Origin: Thermococcus sp.
GTDB taxonomy: Archaea > Methanobacteriota_B > Thermococci > Thermococcales > Thermococcaceae
Assembly: GCA_027023165.1 (NCBI GenBank)
Contig: JALVWX010000241.1
Location: forward strand, 9,774 to 24,417
Direction: 5' to 3'
DNA: 14,644 bases
Under the pieces are notes generated by a model. That model ran no database searches. It had not been told where the DNA came from and saw nothing but the letters and a program-made list of their open reading frames with translations. The position numbers and the translations under genes were made by a program. How positions within the stretch are numbered: position 1 is the stretch's first letter; every line of letters begins with the position of its first letter. Shown piece by piece: positions 7,855-12,779 of the stretch.

Positions 7855-8142
7855 ATGAATAACTATCAGCGCAGGGTTGACGAACTAATACGCGAACTCG
7901 GCGGCTACTGGGGTCCCTTTGAGATGCTCGCGGCTCTCACGGAGGAAATGGGAGAGCTTGCTGATGAGATCCTCAAGGTGGAGGGGGTAAAAGGCAGCGG
8001 AAGTCCAGAAACCCTCGAGGAGGAAATTGGTGATGTGGCCTTTGCCCTGGCGTGCATAGCAAACCACTACGGGGTGGACCTGCTAGCGGCGCTGGATAAA
8101 ACAATCCAAAAATACCGGTTGAGAGACGGAAATAAATGGTAA
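7855..8142 (+). CDS. MazG-type nucleotide pyrophosphohydrolase
   Basis: All-alpha NTP pyrophosphatase-type protein; relatives convert (d)NTPs to (d)NMPs and remove damaged nucleotides. 95 residues, a single minimal MazG domain. The Mg2+-binding signature is visible: LTEEMGELADEI (E30, E31, E34) and LEEEIGDVAFALAC (E57, D60), spaced as in MazG-like folds. The ATG at 7855 is chosen because GGGGGTGAG lies just upstream; an in-frame TTG at 7837 precedes that site and is less likely. The gap from the ArsR gene is 72 nt and contains weak TATA-like sequence (around 7815-7823). A short-chain house-cleaning role is likely; the substrate cannot be told from sequence. Confidence 0.87.
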   Translation: MNNYQRRVDELIRELGGYWGPFEMLAALTEEMGELADEILKVEGVKGSGSPETLEEEIGDVAFALACIANHYGVDLLAALDKTIQKYRLRDGNKW

Positions 8143-8190
8143 GTATTGAATAATGTCTACTGAGGATAAGAATGTTTAATCATAACATCC

Positions 8191-8207
8191 CGTTTTATTA
8201 TATAACC
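8191..8207. promoter_or_regulatory. AT-rich TATA-like element in the mazG-lrp spacer
   Basis: The 183-bp gap between the MazG gene and the Lrp gene contains TTTTATTATATAACC, usable as a TATA box on either strand. No convincing gene lies downstream on either side, only a 20-codon frame at 8221-8283. Recorded because its strength is unexplained; it may be chance AT-richness. Confidence 0.25.
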
Positions 8208-8220
8208 ATGTTTTAGGGAT

Positions 8221-8283
8221 ATGCGGGAACAAAAGGTTACGATACGGTTAGAAATAATCCAACGCATAGAAACATTTTTATAA
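8221..8283 (+). other. 20-codon open frame, possible ribbon-helix-helix remnant or leader peptide
   Basis: An ATG frame of 20 codons begins after TTTTAGGGAT and ends on a TAA inside the lrp TATA box. It reads as MREQKVTIRL then EIIQRIETFL. KVTIRL followed by an amphipathic helix resembles the first strand and helix of CopG/ribbon-helix-helix proteins, which are normally 45 residues or more. It could be a decayed fragment, a leader peptide or noise. Confidence 0.18.
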
Positions 8284-8284
8284 T
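8269..8284 (+). promoter_or_regulatory. BRE/TATA promoter of the Lrp/AsnC gene
   Basis: GAAACATTTTTATAATTG: a clear BRE plus TTTATAA centred near 8280. The predicted transcription start near 8305 leaves about 20 nt of leader containing GGGGGTGA before the ATG. Confidence 0.65.
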
Positions 8285-8325
8285 TGTCGGCCCAAGAGAG
8301 ACCAAAGAACGTGGGGGTGAAGAAC

Positions 8326-8775
8326 ATGCCGGATAAAATAACCGGTATCGACATCCGCATTTTAAAGCTGCTCTCGAAGAACGCAAGGCTTACCTACAAG
8401 GAGCTTGCCGAGATGCTCGGAACCACAAGGCAGAGGATATCCCGCAGGATGGACAGGCTTGAGAGGAACGGTGTCATAAAGAAGTACACGGTTATACCGG
8501 ACTACGGCGCCCTCGGCTACGTCCACGTTGTCCTCGGCATAACCCTCAAGCCCACCGCTGACCTTGACAAGGTGATTCCAACCCTCGTCGAGGACGAGAA
8601 CATCAAGGTCATCCAGAGGTCCCTCGGCTCTCACAACCTCGTCCTGCACATAGTTGGTCCAAGGGACATGAAGGAGCTTGAGAGGATAATCTCCGAGGTC
8701 TCGAGCAAGATACCCGGCATAGACAAACTCGACATAACCTTTGTGACCGAGACGGTCAAGTTCGAGGTTCTCTGA
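8326..8775 (+). CDS. Lrp/AsnC-family transcriptional regulator
   Basis: Feast/famine-type DNA-binding regulator. 149 residues, typical length. The N-terminal helix-turn-helix is IDIRILKLLSKNARLTYKEL (8-27), then AEMLGTTRQRISRRMDRLER, ending in GVIKKYTVIPDY. The C-terminal RAM-type ligand-binding and oligomerisation domain spans about 65-149, with the glycine-containing turn SLGSHNLVLHIVG (99-111) where amino acids bind in characterised members. The ATG at 8326 is supported by GGGGGTGA 6 nt upstream and a promoter at 8269-8284; the open frame extends further back but over the TATA box. It is monocistronic. Targets and effector are unknown; many such proteins regulate their own gene, and a palindrome lies just downstream at the DUF92 promoter. 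Confidence 0.93.
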   Translation: MPDKITGIDIRILKLLSKNARLTYKELAEMLGTTRQRISRRMDRLERNGVIKKYTVIPDYGALGYVHVVLGITLKPTADLDKVIPTLVEDENIKVIQRSLGSHNLVLHIVGPRDMKELERIISEVSSKIPGIDKLDITFVTETVKFEVL

Positions 8776-8797
8776 ACGCTTCTTTAAATCCCTTTAC

Positions 8798-8821
8798 TTC
8801 CCTCGTCGTTTGACGAGGGAA
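8798..8821. repeat. Perfect palindrome, 10-bp arms and 4-nt loop, at the DUF92 promoter
   Basis: TTCCCTCGTC (8798-8807), loop GTTT, then the exact reverse complement GACGAGGGAA (8812-8821). It starts 22 nt after the lrp stop codon and its right arm runs into the BRE of the downstream TATA element (8825-8833). It could be an operator that blocks TFB binding, or an RNA hairpin at the lrp 3' end; it lacks the T-run of a bacterial terminator. Confidence 0.6.
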
Positions 8822-8833
8822 AACGTAATAAAG
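8817..8833 (+). promoter_or_regulatory. BRE/TATA promoter of the DUF92 gene
   Basis: GGGAAAACGTAATAAAG: a BRE (GGGAAAAC) and a TATA element centred near 8829, 35 bp before the ATG at 8864. A second TATA-like TTCTTTAAATC at about 8780-8790 could start transcription inside the palindrome. Confidence 0.45.
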
Positions 8834-8863
8834 GAACCCCTAAATCCCAACCAGGTGGCAGAA

Positions 8864-9577
8864 ATGCTGGGGAGAATAGCGGCCGACGTGGCAGTGGTTG
8901 CAATACTGGGCGCTGGCTCGTATTTAACCAAGGCGCTCGATGCAAAGGGCGCACTCTCTGCTGCCCTCCTCGGTCTTGCAGTAATTGAACTCGGCGGGCT
9001 TTATCCGTTCCTCGCGCTTCTCACCTTCGTTGTTGTCGGCGTTTTGGCGACCAAATACCGGTTCAGCGAGAAGGCGAAGCTCGGCGTTGCTCAGGAATCC
9101 GGGGGAACGAGGGGATGGGGAAACGTCGTTGGAAACGGCCTCGCGGCGGCGTTCTTTCTCGTCGTTGAGTACCTCTCCCATAAGGACATCTTCTGGGCGG
9201 CTACTTTTGCCTCGATAGCGACGGTCAACGGAGACACCCTGGCGAGCGAACTCGGCAAAGTCTTTGGAAAGGCACCCCGCCTCATAACCAACCTCAAACC
9301 GGCCAAAGCGGGAACCAACGGGGCGGTTTCGCTCGCGGGTGAGGTATTCGCCCTAGTCGGTGTGCTCATCATAGCTCTCTTTGCCCTGCCACTGACAGCT
9401 CACGATGCCGAGATGCTCGCCGCGGTAGTCATAGGCGGCTTCCTCGGCGTCAACCTCGACAGCCTGATAGGCGCGACCCTCGAGAACCGTGGGATAACGA
9501 ACAACAACTCGACCAACTTCCTTGCATCTCTCCTGGGGGGTCTCCTGGGAGCGGGAATCTTCTACGCGCTTTCCTGA
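8864..9577 (+). CDS. DUF92 / TIGR00297-family integral membrane protein
   Basis: A polytopic membrane protein of 237 residues with about six to seven hydrophobic segments (roughly 3-21, 31-44, 46-63, 88-104, 108-121, 158-178, 184-200 and 219-236). Conserved polar blocks lie between them: GGTRGWGNVVGNG (80-92), NGDTLASELG (122-131), GTNGAVSLAGE (150-160) and NLDSLIGATLE (197-207). These are hallmarks of the DUF92/TMEM19 family. Its plant member VTE6 is a phytyl-phosphate kinase, so an archaeal role in isoprenoid phosphate phosphorylation is possible but is inference. The ATG at 8864 has AGGTGG 5 nt upstream; the frame is open back to a TTG at 8810 inside the palindrome, and a GTG at 8855 lies within the ribosome binding site. 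The C/D RNA begins directly after its stop. Confidence 0.88.
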   Translation: MLGRIAADVAVVAILGAGSYLTKALDAKGALSAALLGLAVIELGGLYPFLALLTFVVVGVLATKYRFSEKAKLGVAQESGGTRGWGNVVGNGLAAAFFLVVEYLSHKDIFWAATFASIATVNGDTLASELGKVFGKAPRLITNLKPAKAGTNGAVSLAGEVFALVGVLIIALFALPLTAHDAEMLAAVVIGGFLGVNLDSLIGATLENRGITNNNSTNFLASLLGGLLGAGIFYALS

Positions 9578-9647
9578 GGGGCCGGCCGGTGATGAGTACG
9601 GCGGATTGCCGAGCGGTGAGGATGACCTTAGGGGCTGAGCCGGCCCC
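9578..9647 (+). ncRNA. C/D box guide RNA (archaeal sRNA)
   Basis: A complete C/D box layout is visible. Terminal stem GGGGCCGGC (9578-9586) pairs perfectly over 9 bp with GCCGGCCCC (9639-9647). Box C is GTGATGA (9589-9595); guide 1 is 13 nt (9596-9608); box D' is CCGA (9609-9612); box C' is GTGAGGA (9616-9622); guide 2 is 12 nt, TGACCTTAGGGG (9623-9634); box D is CTGA (9635-9638). The 12-nt spacing before D is canonical for archaeal 2'-O-methylation guides acting with L7Ae, Nop5 and fibrillarin. C' and D' each differ from consensus by one base, which is common. The RNA starts right after the DUF92 stop and its end touches the thyX promoter, so it may be processed from the DUF92 transcript. 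Confidence 0.88.
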
Positions 9648-9663
9648 GCAAACCTAATAAGAG
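9647..9663 (+). promoter_or_regulatory. BRE/TATA promoter of thyX
   Basis: CGCAAACCTAATAAGAG lies directly after the C/D RNA stem, centred about 34 bp before the thyX ATG. The predicted transcription start near 9683 gives a short leader containing GGTGG. Confidence 0.5.
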
Positions 9664-9691
9664 ATTCACTCCTCTACCACCGGTGGCGCTG

Positions 9692-10432
9692 ATGGGGAAT
9701 GAAATAAGGGTCAGACTCGTCAATTATACAAGAAAACCGCTCGAAACTGTCACATGGGCGGCGTTAATAAGCTACTGGGAGGACTGGGAAACTGAAGCCT
9801 TCGAGAGAATGAGCGAGAAGGACGTCGAAATGCACCTCCCGAGGGTTCTCGGCTACGGCCACGAGTCAATCCTCGAGCACGCGGTCCTTACCTTTGCAAT
9901 TGAGGGATGTTCTCGCACATGTTCGCACCAATTAGTGAGACATAGACTTGCAAGCTACACCCAGCAGTCACAGCGCTACATAAAATTAAACCAAAACGAT
10001 GTAGAGGAGACTTTCATGATCCCGGAGAGCGTTAAAGGAAACCCTGGGCTTTACCAAAAATGGACGGAGTTCATGAAAAAAGCCATTGAACTCTACGAGG
10101 AAAGTTACAGCGCGGGAATTCACCAAGAGGACGCGCGCTTCATCCTGCCCCAGGCGGTGAGGACAAAAATCGTCGTTACGATGAACCTCCGCGAGCTGAA
10201 GCACTTCCTTGGTTTGAGAGCCTGCGAGAGGGCGCAGTGGGAAATCCGCGAGGTTGCGTGGAAAATGCTCGAGGAGATAGCGAAGAACAAAGAGCTGAGG
10301 CCGATAATAAAGTGGGCGAGGCTCGGGCCGCGGTGCGTCCAGCTTAGCTACTGTCCGGAGAGAGAACTAATGCCAAAGGGCTGCTGGAAAAGGACGAAAG
10401 AACGCTGGATAAAACTAACCAAGACTGAGTAA
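9692..10432 (+). CDS. thyX: Flavin-dependent thymidylate synthase ThyX
   Basis: Makes dTMP from dUMP using FAD, NADPH and methylene-tetrahydrofolate or the archaeal carbon-donor equivalent; cytosolic homotetramer. 246 residues, typical. The ThyX signature RHR(x7)S is visible as RHRLASYTQQS (83-93), preceded by GYGHESILEH (54-63), the FAD/dUMP-site region, and followed by RFILPQAV and MNLRELKHF blocks characteristic of the family. GTG at 9683 is also in frame, but ATG at 9692 has GGTGG just upstream and gives the N-terminus MGNEIRVRLVNYTRKPLE, like the Pyrococcus homologue. It has its own promoter, which abuts the C/D RNA. No thyA-type synthase is in the window. Confidence 0.96.
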   Translation: MGNEIRVRLVNYTRKPLETVTWAALISYWEDWETEAFERMSEKDVEMHLPRVLGYGHESILEHAVLTFAIEGCSRTCSHQLVRHRLASYTQQSQRYIKLNQNDVEETFMIPESVKGNPGLYQKWTEFMKKAIELYEESYSAGIHQEDARFILPQAVRTKIVVTMNLRELKHFLGLRACERAQWEIREVAWKMLEEIAKNKELRPIIKWARLGPRCVQLSYCPERELMPKGCWKRTKERWIKLTKTE

Positions 10433-10442
10433 TTTTGCGGAG

Positions 10443-10452
10443 GATTTAAAAA
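10443..10452 (+). promoter_or_regulatory. TATA promoter of the gene at 10490
   Basis: GATTTAAAAA with GCGGAG upstream as BRE, centred about 42 bp before the ATG. The predicted start near 10473 places GGAGGGGA (10475-10482) at the very 5' end of the mRNA. A separate promoter means the gene need not be cotranscribed with thyX. Confidence 0.5.
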
Positions 10453-10489
10453 CCAACACACATTCTTTTTATTTGGAGGGGATAATAGT

Positions 10490-11176
10490 ATGAAGTCCAA
10501 GAGCTGGGAGGTCGAGATGCCATACGACTGGGAAACACTCATGCTAATCCTGAGCGAGCCCGAAAAGACCCTGCCGTTTTTTCCGTATTTCGAGAAGTTC
10601 GAAAAGGGAAGGGTGAGATTCAAGGTTCCGCGGTTTATATTCAACTTTGGTTATGAATTCGAGCTTGACGTGGGGATAGGGCGGAAAGAGATCATCTACA
10701 CTTTCAGGGGAGAGAAGGGAATTTTAACGGTCACTTTCAAAATGATTGGAAAAAAGCTCCGCGTTACGGCCAGCTGGGCGGGTTTTGGAGAAATTTTCAT
10801 GGGCAAGCCCTTAGAGAACTTTGCTAAGGGGATAGCGGAGGCGATAAAGGAGTTCTGCTCCTCGATGGTTTGTCCAGTGGTTAAATTCCACGGAAGCGAG
10901 GGCGAGATTGAGCACATAACACCCGAAACGGCTCCAGCGCTGGTTAAGAGAGTGGCGATGGAATTTGGAAAGGACTTTATCCTTGAGGGAGAAGCGGAAG
11001 ACGGAACGTATCTGGCCATAAAGGTTCAGGACGGCAATCTCAGGGAGTTAAGAGTTAGACATGGTATGAGGGAGAGTGCTATTGAAGCTGACATACCAGT
11101 CATAGAACTCGGAAAAGAGCCTTTCGAGGGCCTCCCTCTTGACAAAAAGTTCAAGATAAGAACAAGGAAACTTTAA
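10490..11176 (+). CDS. Uncharacterised protein, START/SRPBCC-like N-terminal region
   Basis: Not recognised with certainty. 228 residues, no signal peptide or membrane segment, so probably cytosolic. Residues 1-125 look like an SRPBCC/START-type fold: an opening strand, then WETLMLILSEPEKTLPFFPY (14-33), alternating strands (41-98), and a long final helix (about 107-125), ending in CSSMVC. This kind of fold occurs in archaeal DUF3211 proteins, a tentative match from memory. Residues about 140-228 form a second, smaller alpha/beta part: a helix (PALVKRVAMEFG) and strands (TYLAIKVQ, LRELRVR). The ATG at 10490 has GGAGGGGAT upstream. It is convergent with the HIT gene, their stop codons overlapping by 4 nt. 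It is somewhat more AT-rich than its neighbours. Function unknown; ligand binding would fit the fold. Confidence 0.75.
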   Translation: MKSKSWEVEMPYDWETLMLILSEPEKTLPFFPYFEKFEKGRVRFKVPRFIFNFGYEFELDVGIGRKEIIYTFRGEKGILTVTFKMIGKKLRVTASWAGFGEIFMGKPLENFAKGIAEAIKEFCSSMVCPVVKFHGSEGEIEHITPETAPALVKRVAMEFGKDFILEGEAEDGTYLAIKVQDGNLRELRVRHGMRESAIEADIPVIELGKEPFEGLPLDKKFKIRTRKL

Positions 11177-11664
11177 TCTTTCTCAACCTCTCCTATTGCC
11201 CTCTTAAGCTCGTCATAGGCCTCCTGAAGGGATTCTGGAATTACTTTTGTGTCCGCGACTACGGGCATGAAGTTCGTGTCACCGTTCCAGCGCGGGACGA
11301 TGTGGAGGTGAACGTGGCTGTCGATTCCCGCCCCGGCCACCCTGCCGAGGTTCACACCCATGTTGAAGCCGTCGGGATTCATGGCCTTCTTTATCGCCTT
11401 TATCATAAGCTGGGAGAGGCGCATTATGTCGAGCAGCTCCTCGTCCGTCAGGTCCTCCCACTTCGCAACGTGCCTGTAGGGGACGACCATAACGTGGCCC
11501 GGATTGTATGGATAGTTGTTCATTATCACGAAGGCCTTCTCCCCTCTGTAGAGGATCAGCCTCTCCCTATCGCGGTTCTCCTTCGGGAAGTCGCAGAATA
11601 TGCAGCCGTCGTATTTTGGTGAGCGTATGTACTCTATTCTCCAGGGTGCCCACAGGACCTTCAT
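11173..11664 (-). CDS. HIT family nucleotide hydrolase/transferase
   Basis: Histidine-triad protein acting on nucleotide phosphoramidates, dinucleoside polyphosphates or similar adenylated compounds; cytosolic. 163 residues, the Ap4A-hydrolase-like branch that starts with WAPWR (5-9), and has a Cys pair CIFC (21-24) that with downstream histidines may bind zinc. The active motif is HVHLHIVPRW (H117, H119, H121, with H119-H121 forming the catalytic HxH). The ATG at 11662-11664 is chosen because GGTGGTGAGG precedes it; in-frame GTGs 6-9 nt upstream would use up that site. Its promoter overlaps the end of the exchanger gene, and its stop overlaps that of the convergent gene at 10490-11176. Confidence 0.93.
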   Translation of the reverse strand: MKVLWAPWRIEYIRSPKYDGCIFCDFPKENRDRERLILYRGEKAFVIMNNYPYNPGHVMVVPYRHVAKWEDLTDEELLDIMRLSQLMIKAIKKAMNPDGFNMGVNLGRVAGAGIDSHVHLHIVPRWNGDTNFMPVVADTKVIPESLQEAYDELKRAIGEVEKD

Positions 11665-11691
11665 CCTCACCACCGGGAAAAGTTGGAGGGG

Positions 11692-11703
11692 CCTTTAAAA
11701 AAC
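11692..11703 (-). promoter_or_regulatory. TATA promoter of the HIT gene
   Basis: The gene strand reads GTTTTTTAAAGG, immediately after the stop of the exchanger gene. Its centre is about 33 bp before the HIT ATG, predicting a leader of about 8 nt that begins at the ribosome binding site. Confidence 0.5.
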
Positions 11704-11704
11704 T

Positions 11705-12637
11705 TTAGAGTTCTACGCCCGAGAACATGAGGACGATGTACAGAGAGTAAAGGACAAGAAAGTAGATTCCCATGGGCCTCCCAAGGCCGTGGGTTTTCCT
11801 GAGTGAAACGACCATCGGGAGCATTGCCGCGAGGATGAGGATGACCGTGAGGATAGACGCCCCAGTCTGGAGGGGCCTTATCAGCGAGGCAACGCCGAGG
11901 ACGACGAGGGCGTTCATTATATCTGCCCCGATGATGTTGCCGATGCTTATGCTCCCACGCTCCCTCAGGGCACCGTAGACGGCGTTCGTCATCTCCGGCA
12001 GGGAGGTGCCTATCGCCACGATGGTGGCTCCAATCACGAACTCGGAAATCCCAAGGGCCTCCGCTATGTTCTCTCCACCGTAGACCACGAGCTTCGCTCC
12101 CAGGACGAGCAGCAGGCCGAGGACGAAGAGGATTGCATAGTCTAGAACAGTGGCGCGGCCATCACCATCCCCCTCGATGTCCTTCCCCGCGTTCTTCTTG
12201 AGGAGCCAGCGGAGGTAGATGACGTAAGCCCCGAGGAGCACCGCCCCGTCGAGCCTTGATAACGCTCCATCGGCGGAGAGAGTCATAACGAGGAGAAAAG
12301 AGCCAAGCATGATGAGGGAGTTGTCGTAAGCTTCTCTCGTGGCCTTGAGGGGCCTCAGTGTGGCCGCTATTCCCAGGATGAGGGCGATGTTGGCGAATAT
12401 GCTTCCGAGGGCGTTTCCGAGGGCCATTCCTGTGAGGCCTTGGTAGCTCGCCACCGCGCTCGTCAGGAGTTCGGGCAGGGTCGTGGCGAGGCTTATGAGA
12501 ACGATGCTTATGACGAGGGGAGAAACGCCCGCCTTCCTCGCAACCTCAACTATCTTGTCTGAGAGTTTATCGCCCGAAAGGACGAGCAGGATCAGCCCAA
12601 TGACTATCGCCGTTACCCAGAGCGCCGCCTCAAGCAT
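11705..12637 (-). CDS. Ca2+/Na+ exchanger (NCX/CaCA superfamily) membrane protein
   Basis: Cation/cation antiporter of the cytoplasmic membrane, related to the structurally known NCX_Mj. 310 residues, about ten hydrophobic segments in two inverted halves joined by a charged loop (about 146-164, KKNAGKDIEGDGDGR). The alpha-1 repeat is TTLPELLTSA (52-61) plus GNALGSIFAN (74-83); the alpha-2 repeat is TSLPEMTNAV (211-220) plus GNIIGADIMN (233-242). Mapping to NCX_Mj, E56, N83 and E215 keep the ligands E54, N81 and E213, but the position of D240 is N242 and that of S236 is A238. Ion use may therefore differ from NCX_Mj. The ATG at 12635-12637 is chosen; an adjacent GTG directly upstream is also possible. 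Confidence 0.9.
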   Translation of the reverse strand: MLEAALWVTAIVIGLILLVLSGDKLSDKIVEVARKAGVSPLVISIVLISLATTLPELLTSAVASYQGLTGMALGNALGSIFANIALILGIAATLRPLKATREAYDNSLIMLGSFLLVMTLSADGALSRLDGAVLLGAYVIYLRWLLKKNAGKDIEGDGDGRATVLDYAILFVLGLLLVLGAKLVVYGGENIAEALGISEFVIGATIVAIGTSLPEMTNAVYGALRERGSISIGNIIGADIMNALVVLGVASLIRPLQTGASILTVILILAAMLPMVVSLRKTHGLGRPMGIYFLVLYSLYIVLMFSGVEL

Positions 12638-12663
12638 CACTTTCCCCGGTTGGGGTTTGAGGG

Positions 12664-12683
12664 GGGTTTCATAAAGTTTTTGA
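12664..12683 (-). promoter_or_regulatory. BRE/TATA promoter of the exchanger gene
   Basis: The gene strand reads CAAAAACTTTATGAAACC, with a TATA element centred near 12672 and a predicted start about 9 nt before the ATG. It is divergent from the apgM promoter in a 142-bp spacer. Confidence 0.45.
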
Positions 12684-12732
12684 TATACCCTGACACAAGC
12701 ACCCCACGGATTTCTTGCCCAGCAATACTTCC

Positions 12733-12749
12733 AACAAACCTTTTAACCC
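12733..12749 (+). promoter_or_regulatory. BRE/TATA promoter of apgM
   Basis: AACAAACCTTTTAACCC: a BRE plus CTTTTAA centred near 12743, predicting transcription from about 12768. That start falls inside the glycolytic-motif-like site 12760-12776, so bound regulator would block initiation. Confidence 0.6.
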
Positions 12750-12759
12750 GGCCTCGCAT

Positions 12760-12776
12760 ATTCACTCAAGGTGATA
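12760..12776 (+). promoter_or_regulatory. Thermococcales glycolytic motif (TGM)-like operator of apgM
   Basis: ATTCAC-TCAAG-GTGATA compared with the known TATCAC-N5-GTGATA consensus: perfect right half, TCAC kept on the left, N5 spacing correct. It lies downstream of the TATA box, overlaps the ribosome binding site, and ends 3 nt before the ATG, exactly as at pfkC. Confidence 0.68.
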
Positions 12777-12779
12777 GAC

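Noticed and set aside
8157..8360. Open frame of 67 codons on the - strand across the lrp promoter
   Set aside because: It begins inside the lrp coding region, has no ribosome binding site and its composition looks non-coding. The TATA-like element within it is noted separately.
12644..12655. CCCC-GGTT-GGGG mini-hairpin in the exchanger leader
   Set aside because: A 4-bp stem is too short to claim as a regulatory structure.
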